From DAOTUB01 sp034437455 (lineage in GTDB: Bacteria; Chloroflexota; Anaerolineae; B4-G1), in assembly GCA_034437455.1 (NCBI GenBank), contig DAOTUB010000388.1:1-18322 (forward strand): a DNA stretch of 18,322 nucleotides, in the 5' to 3' direction. Within the stretch, counting starts at the first letter, position 1. The number at the start of each line of letters is the position of its first letter. Under the pieces are notes generated by a model, which searched no databases, was not told where the DNA came from, and was given only the letters and a program-made list of their open reading frames with translations. Shown here in pieces: positions 1-7,017 of the stretch. The translations under genes were made by a program, and so were the position numbers.

Positions 1-1
1 T

Positions 2-104
2 GTATCGAAGCCAAGCGGCTCTCGGAAGCCAAATTGCCCCGAAAAGACCCGCTTGGTTTCGATACGCTTCTCCGCTGGCGCTGCGAAGCTACTCAACCGG
101 CGCT
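2..104. repeat. Palindromic intergenic repeat with GGTTGAGTAG end
   Basis: Two 17-nt arms at 2-18 and 49-65 are reverse complements except for one G/T position. A second small inverted pair (GCTTC 66-70, GAAGC 85-89) follows. The sequence ends in CTACTCAACCGGCGCT (89-104), whose exact reverse complement recurs at 18155-18170. No coding signal was seen here. From general knowledge, units containing GGTTGAGTAG and CGTATCGAAACC are common dispersed repeats in several bacterial phyla; membership in such a family is inferred. Confidence 0.7.
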
Positions 105-143
105 CCTATGTCAATGGCTGAACGGTTACCAAGAGGATATTTT

Positions 144-506
144 ATGAAGACGTTCGAGGTGGCGCCGGTCAAACCCACGATCTCTTTTGACGAGTTTGAT
201 AAAGTGGATATTCGTGTGGGCGCCATCGAGCTTGTCAAAGACGTGCCAGGCTCGGACAAGTTGGTGGAGCTTGTCGTCGATTTTGGCGCTTTCAAAAGAA
301 ACATACTGGCGGGGATAAAAGAGGAACGTCAGAATCCCAAGGAAATCGAGGGGAAACGGGCGTTGTTCGTCGTCAATCTCGAACCCAGGAGGATGATGGG
401 CCGGCTCTCTGAAGGGATGTTATTCGATCTCGGATATGCCGATGGAATCACGCCCGTTTTGGCCGTTCCCGAAACGCCGATACCCGATGGCGTCCGAGCT
501 GGATGA
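144..506 (+). CDS. csaA: CsaA-like tRNA-binding domain protein
   Basis: The 120-residue product matches the length and pattern of CsaA, a small OB-fold protein with the EMAP/Trbp111-type tRNA-binding domain. Visible hallmarks are FDKVDIRVG near residues 18-26, the central ILAGIKE segment, FVVNLEPRRMMGRLSEGML around residues 76-94, and a C-terminal block ending in PETPIPDG. Family members form dimers, bind tRNA and have been described as export-related chaperones in Bacillus; the role here is not settled. I chose the ATG at 144 because AAGAGGAT at 131-138 is a suitable ribosome binding site and the product then starts like family members; an ATG at 108 would add 12 unsupported residues. The stop lies only 6 nt before the ATG of the next gene, so the two are probably co-transcribed. 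Confidence 0.85.
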   Translation: MKTFEVAPVKPTISFDEFDKVDIRVGAIELVKDVPGSDKLVELVVDFGAFKRNILAGIKEERQNPKEIEGKRALFVVNLEPRRMMGRLSEGMLFDLGYADGITPVLAVPETPIPDGVRAG

Positions 507-512
507 GGTGTG

Positions 513-1232
513 ATGACATTCAGGCCTGCTGTCCTGAGAAAGCGCCTGATGGCTGGCGCTCGCGAGGCTAAGGGCGTCGCCGTTGTCATCGACGTCTACC
601 GCGCCTTTACCTCCGCTGCGCTGATGATGCACCTGGGCGCGGAGAAAATCGTCCTCTTGGCCGAACCGGAAGCCGTCCTCAAGCTCCAGGCGGAGAGAGG
701 CTACCTGGCCGTGGGCGAGGTGGGCGGCAAGAAGGTGGACGGCTTTGATCTGGGAAACTCGCCCTCTCGTATCCTGGCGGCGGGGCGAAGTTGTTTTGCC
801 GGGCGGACGGTGGCGCAGCGGACGTCGGCGGGCGTCACCGGGGCAGTGGCGGCGTCCCGCCGGTCCGACGTGGTGATCCTGGGAAGCTACGTCACCGCCC
901 GCGCCATTGCGCGGTATATCGAGAGGCTATCGCCGCCGGTCGTATCGCTGGTGGCTATGGGAGCCGGCGGCGAGGCGAGCACGGTAGAGGACGAGGCGTG
1001 CGCCGATTACATCGAGCACTTGCTCGCCGGTCGATTTTACGATCACGTCACTACGCTGCACCAGGTCGTCGAGCACGAGAGCACGCTCAAGTTTCTGCGG
1101 GGCGACCGGGAGTATCTGCCGCAAACCGATCCCATCTACTGCTTGCAGCGCGATCTGTTTGACTTTGTCATCGTGGCAACTCAAGAGAACGGCGAATTGG
1201 TCGCGCGGCGGACAGACGTACCGGAGGAGTAG
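513..1232 (+). CDS. comB: ComB-family protein (2-phosphosulfolactate phosphatase-like)
   Basis: The roughly 239-residue product fits the ComB family in length and motifs: VVIDVYRAFTSAA near residues 25-37, GKKVDGFDLGNSPSRI near 73-88, the GRTVAQRTSAGVTGAV block that follows, and DEACADYIEHLL in the C-terminal half. In methanogens ComB hydrolyses 2-phosphosulfolactate during coenzyme M synthesis. Bacterial homologues are widespread and usually of unknown substrate, so the reaction here is not assigned. ATG 513 is preferred; GTG 510 directly before it is possible, with GAGG at 505-508 as a close ribosome binding site. The gene sits 6 nt after csaA and 5 nt before an aminotransferase, which suggests a three-gene operon. 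A shared pathway is possible but cannot be read from the sequence. Confidence 0.82.
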   Translation: MTFRPAVLRKRLMAGAREAKGVAVVIDVYRAFTSAALMMHLGAEKIVLLAEPEAVLKLQAERGYLAVGEVGGKKVDGFDLGNSPSRILAAGRSCFAGRTVAQRTSAGVTGAVAASRRSDVVILGSYVTARAIARYIERLSPPVVSLVAMGAGGEASTVEDEACADYIEHLLAGRFYDHVTTLHQVVEHESTLKFLRGDREYLPQTDPIYCLQRDLFDFVIVATQENGELVARRTDVPEE

Positions 1233-1237
1233 GTTCT

Positions 1238-2398
1238 ATGAAAATCAAACCCTTTCACACCGAGCGGTTTTTCGCCATCCACGAGTTCACCGCGCCGTAC
1301 CTGCTGTGCGCCTCCGATTGCGAGTCGCTGTCCGTGGACGAGTTGCTCCGACTGGCCGGGGCTTCCTGGAAATCCCTCGGCCGGCTGCGGCTGGGCTACA
1401 CTGAAAGCCAGGGCGATCCTGTGCTCCGGGAGTGCGTCGCTGAGCTGTACACGAGCGTCAGCGCCGACCAGGTGATCGGCCTGGGCGCGCCGGAGGAGGG
1501 CATCTTTGTGACGATGCATGCCTTGCTGGAGCCGGATGACGAGGTGATCGTGTTGACACCCTGTTACGACTCGTTGGGCAACGTGGCCGAGCACCTCGGT
1601 TGTCGCGTCGTCCGCTGGATGTTGGAGGAGGCTGAAGAGCCGCCAGCCCCCCCTCTGTCCCCCCCAACGGGGGGGATGGAGAGAGGCTGGCGACTCGACC
1701 TCGACGAACTGGAGCGACTCGTCACGCCTCGCACCAAGTTGGTTGTCGTCAATTTTCCACACAATCCCACCGGCTATCTTCCTTCCCACGACGAGTGGCA
1801 GGCCATCGTCCAGATCGTCGCCCGGTCTGGCGCGTGGCTCTTTTCCGACGAGATGTACCGCGGCCTGGAGTACGACGCGTCCGCACGCCTCCCCTCCGGC
1901 TGCGACCTGTACGAGCGCGCCATCACCCTCGCCGGATTGTCCAAGACGTACGGGCTGCCGGGCTTGCGTACCGGCTGGCTGGCGCTGCAAGACACGTCGC
2001 TGCGGGATCGCATCGCAGGCTGGAAGGACTATACCACCATCTGCTCCAGCGCGCCGAGCGAGGTATTGGCCCAGATCGCGCTCCAGGTCCTCGACGAGCT
2101 TGCCAAGCGCAACCGGCGGATCGTCCTGGACAACCTGGCGCTGGCCGAACCGTTCTTCTCCCGCTGGCAGACTGTTTTCCGCTGGAACCGGCCCCAGGCT
2201 GGGTCGGTGGCGTTCGTCGGTCTGCGGGGCCGGTCGGCGCAGGAGTTCAGCGACAGGCTGGCGGCGGAGCAGGGCGTGCTGCTCCTGCCCAGCACGGGCC
2301 TCGGCTTTGGCGATGGTCACGTTCGCTTCGGCCTGGGTCGGCTCAGCTTTCCCGGCGGGTTGGAGCAATTGGAGCAATACTTGGCGCGGCAAAGCTAG
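1238..2398 (+). CDS. Class I/II PLP-dependent aminotransferase
   Basis: The 386-residue fold-type I aminotransferase shows the expected landmarks: NPTG at 176-179, Asp204 in LFSDEMY (binds the PLP pyridine nitrogen), Lys236 in SKTYGLPGLR (Schiff-base lysine), Arg244, and Arg363 in HVRFGLG (substrate carboxylate). The N-terminus resembles the subgroup that includes capreomycidine-synthase-like enzymes; the amino acid substrate is unknown. ATG 1238 follows GGAGGAG (1223-1229) and lies 5 nt after the comB stop, so it is the third gene of the operon. Odd feature: residues about 133-150 are a Pro/Gly-rich insert encoded by a 52-nt palindromic repeat that keeps the frame. The insert lies before the NPTG motif, away from the catalytic residues, so activity is probably kept. 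Confidence 0.9.
   Translation: MKIKPFHTERFFAIHEFTAPYLLCASDCESLSVDELLRLAGASWKSLGRLRLGYTESQGDPVLRECVAELYTSVSADQVIGLGAPEEGIFVTMHALLEPDDEVIVLTPCYDSLGNVAEHLGCRVVRWMLEEAEEPPAPPLSPPTGGMERGWRLDLDELERLVTPRTKLVVVNFPHNPTGYLPSHDEWQAIVQIVARSGAWLFSDEMYRGLEYDASARLPSGCDLYERAITLAGLSKTYGLPGLRTGWLALQDTSLRDRIAGWKDYTTICSSAPSEVLAQIALQVLDELAKRNRRIVLDNLALAEPFFSRWQTVFRWNRPQAGSVAFVGLRGRSAQEFSDRLAAEQGVLLLPSTGLGFGDGHVRFGLGRLSFPGGLEQLEQYLARQS
1641..1692. repeat. In-frame palindromic repeat inside the aminotransferase
   Basis: Outer arms CGCCAGCC (1641-1648) and GGCTGGCG (1685-1692) enclose an inner hairpin, C7 (1659-1665), loop AAC, G7 (1669-1675), with CTCT and GAGAG flanks that also pair. It encodes a Pro-rich segment followed by PPTGGMERG. 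The shape and composition match a mobile or dispersed palindromic element rather than normal coding sequence. Its dispersed nature is inferred. Confidence 0.75.
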
Positions 2399-2430
2399 AC
2401 GAAGGACAGGATCGGTTCTGAATGACTCGA

Positions 2431-2460
2431 CGAGGGGCAGGCTGCCAGGTCTGTCCCTCG
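2431..2460 (+). terminator. Hairpin after the csaA-comB-aminotransferase operon
   Basis: CGAGGGGCAG (2431-2440) pairs with CTGTCCCTCG (2451-2460), 10 bp with one G-U wobble and a 10-nt loop. It lies 33 nt after the aminotransferase stop. The following CGCTGTTTC has only a short T run, so intrinsic termination is plausible but weak. Confidence 0.5.
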
Positions 2461-2497
2461 CGCTGTTTCACTCTTCAATCCCAGAGCAGAAATGATC

Positions 2498-2526
2498 TTG
2501 ACAAGGCCGATTGTTTGTGTTATTAT
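2498..2526 (+). promoter_or_regulatory. Sigma-70-type promoter of the padR operon
   Basis: TTGACA at 2498-2503 and TATTAT at 2521-2526 are separated by exactly 17 nt. That is a near-consensus housekeeping promoter, placed 45 nt before the padR start codon. A perfect palindrome lies just downstream, over the expected transcription start. Confidence 0.8.
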
Positions 2527-2534
2527 GCAAGCCG

Positions 2535-2546
2535 TCCTATATAGGA
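2535..2546. promoter_or_regulatory. Probable PadR operator (12-bp palindrome)
   Basis: TCCTATATAGGA is a perfect 12-bp palindrome starting 9 nt after the -10 box, so it overlaps the likely +1 site. PadR-family repressors commonly bind AT-centred dyads in their own promoters, so autorepression is inferred. An 8-nt half-site (TATCCTAT) of the same dyad recurs at 5218-5225, ahead of the broken oxidoreductase gene. Confidence 0.6.
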
Positions 2547-2570
2547 TAACTCATATACAGGAGATGTCTG

Positions 2571-3128
2571 ATGTCGTTAAAGTACGCCATCCTCGGTTTC
2601 CTGAACTATCGCCCTTTTACCGGCTACGATCTGAAAAAGGCATTCGATACCTCGGTGCGCCACTTCTGGCCGGCTGACCAGAGCCAGATCTATCGCACGC
2701 TGGCCCGGTTGACCGAGCGAGGTCTGGCGGAGGTGGAACTCGTCCTCCAGGATGATCGGCCCAATCGCAAGGTCTATCACATCACCGAGGCCGGACGGGA
2801 GGCGTTGCGTCGTTGGATGACTATGTCTCTCCCTTACAAGCAAGCTCGCAGCGCGATGTTGGTTCAGGTCTTTTTCTCCGGACAACTGGGCGACGAGGAG
2901 ATCCTTGCGGCGCTCGAGCGGCAAGCCGAGCGGCTGCGAGCGACGTTGAAACGATACAGCCAGATTCCCCAGGAAATCCCATCCTACGCCGAAGAGGTAG
3001 ATTCTCCGCGCGAGGTGTTTTTCTGGATGTTGACACTGGAATGTGGGATCAAGGTGAACGAAGCGTGGCTGGAGTGGATCGAGAGCGTGATCCAGCGCAT
3101 CAAAAACGGGCAACATCCCTCGCATTGA
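2571..3128 (+). CDS. PadR-family transcriptional regulator
   Basis: The 185-residue product has the PadR winged helix at the N-terminus: KYAILGFLNYRPFTGYDLKK (residues 4-23), the recognition region around SQIYRTLARLTERGLAE, and the wing ending in KVYHITEAGREALRRW. A C-terminal helical dimerisation domain of the larger PadR subfamily (Vir_act_alpha_C type) follows. Such proteins repress detoxification or transport genes and release DNA on binding a small phenolic or other ligand. ATG 2571 has CAGGAGA at 2558-2564. It is the first gene after a strong promoter with a palindromic operator, and the two SCP2-fusion genes follow on the same strand, so they are its likely targets. The ligand is unknown. 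Confidence 0.9.
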   Translation: MSLKYAILGFLNYRPFTGYDLKKAFDTSVRHFWPADQSQIYRTLARLTERGLAEVELVLQDDRPNRKVYHITEAGREALRRWMTMSLPYKQARSAMLVQVFFSGQLGDEEILAALERQAERLRATLKRYSQIPQEIPSYAEEVDSPREVFFWMLTLECGIKVNEAWLEWIESVIQRIKNGQHPSH

Positions 3129-3158
3129 GGGATCAAAATCAAATTAAAGGAGATCGAA

Positions 3159-4247
3159 ATGAACATCTTGGCAGTTAACGGAAGCCCTCGGGGCGCAAAA
3201 GGGAATACGGAGCGCATCCTGCAACCTTTCCTGGAAGGAGCGCGGGAGGCCGGCGCAGAGACGGACGTCGTCTATCTCAAGGATAAAAAGATCAACTATT
3301 GCCTGGGCTGTTTCACTTGCTGGACCAAGACGCCCGGCGTCTGCGTTCACAAGGACGACATGCCCGAACTGCTGGAAAAGTTGCGGCAGGCAGACACCGT
3401 GGTCTATGCCACACCGCTCTATGTCTTTACCGTCACGGCGCAGATGAAGGCGTTTATGGATCGCCACATCCCCTTGATCCAACCATACATCCTCAAGCGG
3501 GGCGACCAGCTCATCCATCCCCCGCGCTACGAGGCGCGCCACGACAAGGTGGTGCTCATTTCCAACTGTGGCTTTCCGGAGCGGCATCACTTTTCGGGGC
3601 TGGTCGAGACGTTCCGCTGCTTCACCTCTGGCCCCGATTCGGAGTTGGCCGCCACCATCCTGTGTGCTGCGGGGGAGATGCTGAAGCAACCATCGCTGCA
3701 GGAGGGTCTCCAGTGGTACTTTGAGGCCGCCCGCCAAGCTGGACGGGAGGTGGTCGAGCAGGGCCACATCACGCCGGAGACGCAGGAGGTGCTGGACAGG
3801 CTCATCGTGGAGCCGGAGGTCTATGCCGAGATGGCGAACGCGTACTGGGATAGAACGCTCGCTCGCTCGGATGCTCAGGCTGGACCGGGGACGGAACTGC
3901 CGCCGCCCGCTTCTCGCGACACGATGCGCGACATCGTCGCCGGGATGGCGACGGTCTTTGACGCAGAGGTAGCCGGCGACTTGCAGGCTGTGGTCCAGTT
4001 CGACGTGAGCGGCGAGGAGCCAGGACAGTACTACTTGCACGTCGCCGAGGAAAAGTGCGCCGCCTTCGAGGGTGTGCATCCCGATCCCACGTTGACCATC
4101 CGCACGCCCTCGGAGGTCTGGCTGGCGATCAGCAACGGCGAGATGAACGGCGCGACGGCGCTGATGACGGGTAAGTACTCTGTCAAGGGCAACTTGGGGC
4201 TGCTGATGCGCTTCGACAAACTCTTTTCGGCTGCGCCGGAGGCGTGA
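3159..4247 (+). CDS. Flavodoxin-fold NAD(P)H reductase fused to an SCP2 domain
   Basis: Residues 1 to about 190 form an NADPH-dependent FMN reductase/iron-sulfur-flavoprotein-like domain. It has an FMN-phosphate loop GSPRGAKGNT (8-17), a compact cysteine motif C48-x2-C51-x2-C54-x7-C62 of the kind that can hold a 4Fe-4S cluster, and ATPLYVFTVTAQMKAFMDR around 84-102. Residues about 256-360 form an SCP2 (sterol carrier protein 2) lipid-binding domain with the characteristic LTIRTPSEVWLAISNGEMNG stretch. The pairing suggests redox chemistry on a lipid-like or hydrophobic substrate held by SCP2; this is inference. The ribosome binding site is AAAGGAGA (3145-3152). The stop is 1 nt before the next start, which also carries an SCP2 domain. 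No signal peptide is visible, so it is cytoplasmic. Confidence 0.85.
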   Translation: MNILAVNGSPRGAKGNTERILQPFLEGAREAGAETDVVYLKDKKINYCLGCFTCWTKTPGVCVHKDDMPELLEKLRQADTVVYATPLYVFTVTAQMKAFMDRHIPLIQPYILKRGDQLIHPPRYEARHDKVVLISNCGFPERHHFSGLVETFRCFTSGPDSELAATILCAAGEMLKQPSLQEGLQWYFEAARQAGREVVEQGHITPETQEVLDRLIVEPEVYAEMANAYWDRTLARSDAQAGPGTELPPPASRDTMRDIVAGMATVFDAEVAGDLQAVVQFDVSGEEPGQYYLHVAEEKCAAFEGVHPDPTLTIRTPSEVWLAISNGEMNGATALMTGKYSVKGNLGLLMRFDKLFSAAPEA

Positions 4248-4248
4248 T

Positions 4249-5196
4249 ATGGCCGGGACCGTGCTCGCTTTCGTGCCCTGGATCCTGTACTGGGTGCTCG
4301 CCGGGATGGGGCACACGACCGCCGCTATCCTTTCGGGATTGGGCGTCTCGTTGGCGATCAATGGCTACCGCTTTGCCGTCCGCAAGACGAAAATCCTGGA
4401 CGCGGTGTCGCTGGTCGTGCTGGCCGCGTTCGCCTTTGTCACTCTCGTCTTGGGCAGTGACTTGCTCGTCTTTTACGGCGGCATCGTGTCGGACGCCGCC
4501 CTGGCGCTGATGGCGTGGGGGTCGCTCCTCGCTGGCAATCCTTTCACCTACGATTATGCCAAGGAGGACTGGGACGAGGCGTTCTGGGATAACCCGATTT
4601 TTGTCCGGACGAACCAGATCATCACCGTTCTCTGGGGCGTGATCTTTACCGCGCAGGCGCTCATCGGCGGGGCGGCGATGGCGACGGGCCTGGAGGGAAC
4701 GGCGCGCATCATTCTGGTGGCGGTCATTCCGCGTTCCTTGCTGGCAATCGGAATTTTCTTCTCCGTGTGGTTCCCCAGGTGGTATCCTCAGCGGGTGGCG
4801 GCACGGGAGGGCGCACAGCGTATGGCAGGGATACCAGACGGTGTAAGCGGTCTGCAACTGGTCGAGTTCATGCCGCTCGCCTTCAACACCGAGGCAGCCG
4901 GTGATTTGCAGACGACGATCCAATTCCATCTGAGCGGCGACGGCGGCGGCGCGGGCTATCTGGAGATCGAAGCTGGCCACTGTACGTTCCATCCCGGCGA
5001 AACTGATCGACCTGCGCTGATCATCGCAAGCCCCACCGAGATGTGGACCGCCATCTCCCAGGGGAGGATGAACGGCGCCGAGGCGTTCTTGAACGGAGCC
5101 TACACTGCCGACGGCGATATTAGTGTGTTACTGCAACTCGACAACCTCTTTTCGTCTGCGCCGGAAACTGATATGTTGTTGTTAGTTGAAGGGTAG
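4249..5196 (+). CDS. Polytopic membrane protein with C-terminal SCP2 domain
   Basis: The 315-residue product has about six hydrophobic segments in residues 3-175, including VLAFVPWILYWVLAG, LDAVSLVVLAAFAFVTLVLG and a segment ending in IPRSLLAIGIFFSVWF. A cytoplasmic SCP2 domain follows at about 202-306. That domain is clearly paralogous to the one in the preceding gene: both carry GDLQ near the start, a [TS]P[ST]E-W-AIS-G-MNGA core and an end with L-LD/RFD-LFS-APE. The membrane part is an unassigned integral-membrane domain. ATG 4249 sits 1 nt after the previous stop, so translational coupling is likely. A membrane-anchored SCP2 protein beside a soluble SCP2-reductase suggests exchange of one hydrophobic substrate at the membrane; that role is inferred, not known. 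Confidence 0.75.
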   Translation: MAGTVLAFVPWILYWVLAGMGHTTAAILSGLGVSLAINGYRFAVRKTKILDAVSLVVLAAFAFVTLVLGSDLLVFYGGIVSDAALALMAWGSLLAGNPFTYDYAKEDWDEAFWDNPIFVRTNQIITVLWGVIFTAQALIGGAAMATGLEGTARIILVAVIPRSLLAIGIFFSVWFPRWYPQRVAAREGAQRMAGIPDGVSGLQLVEFMPLAFNTEAAGDLQTTIQFHLSGDGGGAGYLEIEAGHCTFHPGETDRPALIIASPTEMWTAISQGRMNGAEAFLNGAYTADGDISVLLQLDNLFSSAPETDMLLLVEG

Positions 5197-5258
5197 GCAG
5201 CGCAAGTAACGATCCGGTATCCTATCTCCAGTGTAATGAATATCAAATCATAGAAGAG

Positions 5259-5647
5259 AACACGTCCAAATCTATCATCATCATTGGGGCAGGAGTCGCG
5301 GGGCTATCCACCGGGTGCTACGGCCAGATGAACGGCTATCGGACCCAAATTTTGAGTTGCACGACAAGCCGGGCGGATTGTGCACTTCCTGGAAGCGGAG
5401 TGGATACACTTGTGACGGGTGCATCCACTGGCTAGTCGGCTCTGGGACTGGCTCCAGCTTTAACCGCATCTGGCAGGAGCTGGGCGCGACGCAGGGGCGG
5501 AAAATGGTCGATCACGACGAGTTCTTGTGCGTCGAGGGGACGAATGGCAAGGCCTTTGTCCTCTACACCGACGCTGACCGGCTGGAGCAGCACCTGAAAG
5601 CCTTGGCTCCCGCGGATAGTGAGGTGATCGAAGAGCTTTGCGAGTGA
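5259..5647 (+). pseudogene. Broken NAD(P)/FAD-dependent oxidoreductase (CrtI/phytoene-dehydrogenase type)
   Basis: From 5271 the sequence encodes SIIIIGAGVAGLSTGCYGQ, a dinucleotide-binding GxGxxG motif typical of the start of phytoene-desaturase-like flavoproteins. The frame then breaks near 5351-5356 (a TTTT run). The following segment, FELHDKPGGLCTSWKRSGYT, continues in another frame as this family would (glutamate at the end of the second strand, then the PGG loop). The second frame stops at 5647 after about 110 codons, so only the first quarter of a roughly 500-residue enzyme remains. There is no good start codon: ATG 5236 runs into a stop, and the likely start position reads GAG. It follows the SCP2-fusion genes in the same orientation and was probably the third enzyme of that operon. 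Confidence 0.75.
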
Positions 5648-5703
5648 ACATTTTCTCGCCCTGATTATAACCCCACTCGGCGCGTTGATCCAGCCATACG
5701 CGA

Positions 5704-5736
5704 GACCCCCTACAGACCAAAAGCCCGCAGGGGGTC
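5704..5736. terminator. Hairpin between convergent genes
   Basis: GACCCCCT (5704-5711) and AGGGGGTC (5729-5736) form an 8-bp GC-rich stem with a 17-nt loop. It lies between the end of the plus-strand oxidoreductase remnant and the end of the minus-strand small gene. No T tract follows on either strand, so a terminator role is tentative. Confidence 0.4.
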
Positions 5737-5753
5737 GATGATCGAATGGTGTT

Positions 5754-5963
5754 TTACTCTTCGACCTCGGCGCTGTTCACCGATATGAGGGGCAATCCCA
5801 GGTCTCGCAGCCTGGCGATCAGCCCGTACAGCGCCGCCTGGTCAGCGATCTCGCCGGCAAGAATCGTCTCGTCCTGGTCCGTGTACGTGATCTCCAGTCC
5901 CTCGAACCAATCGGACCATTGCTCGTCGATCTGTCCTTTCACGCGGATCTCGGCTCGTAGCAT
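5754..5963 (-). CDS. Small conserved-type protein of unknown function (69 aa)
   Basis: Starting at the ATG at 5963, the product is a 69-residue protein beginning MLRAEIRVKGQIDEQWSDWF and ending in a Leu-rich RLRDLGLPLISVNSAE. The chosen start has a strong AGGAG site 7-8 nt upstream; an in-frame start at 6026 would add residues without a site. Charged alternating strands (EIRVKGQ, LEITYTDQDETILAGEI) and a helix (QAALYGLIARLRDLG) suggest a small alpha/beta fold. I recall similar short proteins in Chloroflexota but know no function. It lies 59 nt after the CPBP gene on the same strand and could be co-transcribed. Confidence 0.7.
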   Translation of the reverse strand: MLRAEIRVKGQIDEQWSDWFEGLEITYTDQDETILAGEIADQAALYGLIARLRDLGLPLISVNSAEVEE

Positions 5964-6022
5964 ACGCTTTCTCCTTGGTCTGGATGATGCCTGCAGCCCG
6001 CAGGATGCAGAATGAACTAGCA

Positions 6023-6924
6023 TCATTTCCCTTCAGCAGTCATCCACTGCCCCCAGGGTTTGACCTCCTGCATCTGGAACCGCTCGGCCAAAATCTTGAC
6101 CAGGAACATGCTCAGCAGCGCGACGAGCAAGCAAATAGGCCCTCGCATTGCGGAACCGCTATCCAGGCCGTCAGTGGTCGTGATGTGCAGCAGGTTTAAC
6201 ACGCTGTTGTTCAGAAAATGGAAGGCCCAGGACGACCACAGGCTGCCGGTCTTGAGGTAGAAATATCCCCAGACGAGTCCGATCAGTAACATAGGCACGA
6301 ATTGGCCAAACGCCGCAGCGGCAATTCCCCCCCCTGTTCCTCGATCCGCCCCGTCTGCATCCACTTTAGCACCCACGGAAGATGCCAGAGACCGAACAGA
6401 AACGCTTGAAGCAGGTTGGCCCACCAAAACGAAAGCTTGACCCGGAACAGACGCACCATCACCCCTCGAAACAGCCCTTCCTCCATAAAAGAGTTGATGA
6501 CGTTGCCCAAGAGCATCCAGAGTACAAAAAGGAACCCACCGGTGACGCCCGCCTTGGGGTCGATGGCCTCGAAATGAAGCACCGGTTGCTTCGAAAGTTG
6601 GGCGACAAACTCGACTCCATAGCTGACCACAAGCACTATCACCGCGACGACAATGCCAATGAGCAAGCTCGGGCCGAGCTGTCTAGAATGCAAACCGATG
6701 TCCCGTAGCTTTCGCCCACAGGCCCAGACAAATAGAACAACCAAGACAAACCCCAGTGTCTTGCAGAGGATGATCTCGCCCAGGCGCTCATCCAGCCGCA
6801 GGACAAACGTGTCCACCCACTTGAAGAAAAAGGCGATAACCAGAAGCACGAGACTTGTCAGGATAGGCCTTTCCAACGAGAAGCGCAGAACAGAATTGAC
6901 TTTAGCGGATGATTTGACCGACAT
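6023..6924 (-). pseudogene. CPBP-family intramembrane metalloprotease, frameshifted
   Basis: The first frame (6924 down to about 6330) starts MSVKSSAKVN with an excellent AAGGAGGTGAGC site before the ATG. It carries several membrane segments, the EExxxR motif in SFMEEGLFRG (Glu148, Glu149, Arg153) and the FxxxH motif in FLFGLWHLP (His181). The second frame (to 6023) supplies the missing third part, including HFLNNSVLN. The frames meet at a run of eight G on the minus strand (C8 at 6327-6334). G9 would restore one protein reading through EEQGGGIAAAAFGQF. CPBP (Abi/Rce1-like) proteases cleave membrane-associated peptides or act in bacteriocin self-immunity. As read, the gene makes a truncated protein ending soon after the run. 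A sequencing error or slippage-based switching are both possible. Confidence 0.8.
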
Positions 6925-7017
6925 GCTCACCTCCTTAATGATGTAGAAACTAATCGAAACGTGTATCCAAGGACCAAGTGACGCCAGCCGCCTACCCACG
7001 TGTTATGTTTTCATCGC

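Noticed and set aside
1653..1683. Intrinsic terminator in the C7/G7 hairpin
   Set aside because: It lies within an intact coding region and has no T tract; it is better explained as an inserted palindromic repeat.
1181..2392. 403-codon open frame on the minus strand
   Set aside because: It mirrors the aminotransferase gene, which has complete catalytic motifs; the antisense product has no recognisable domain.
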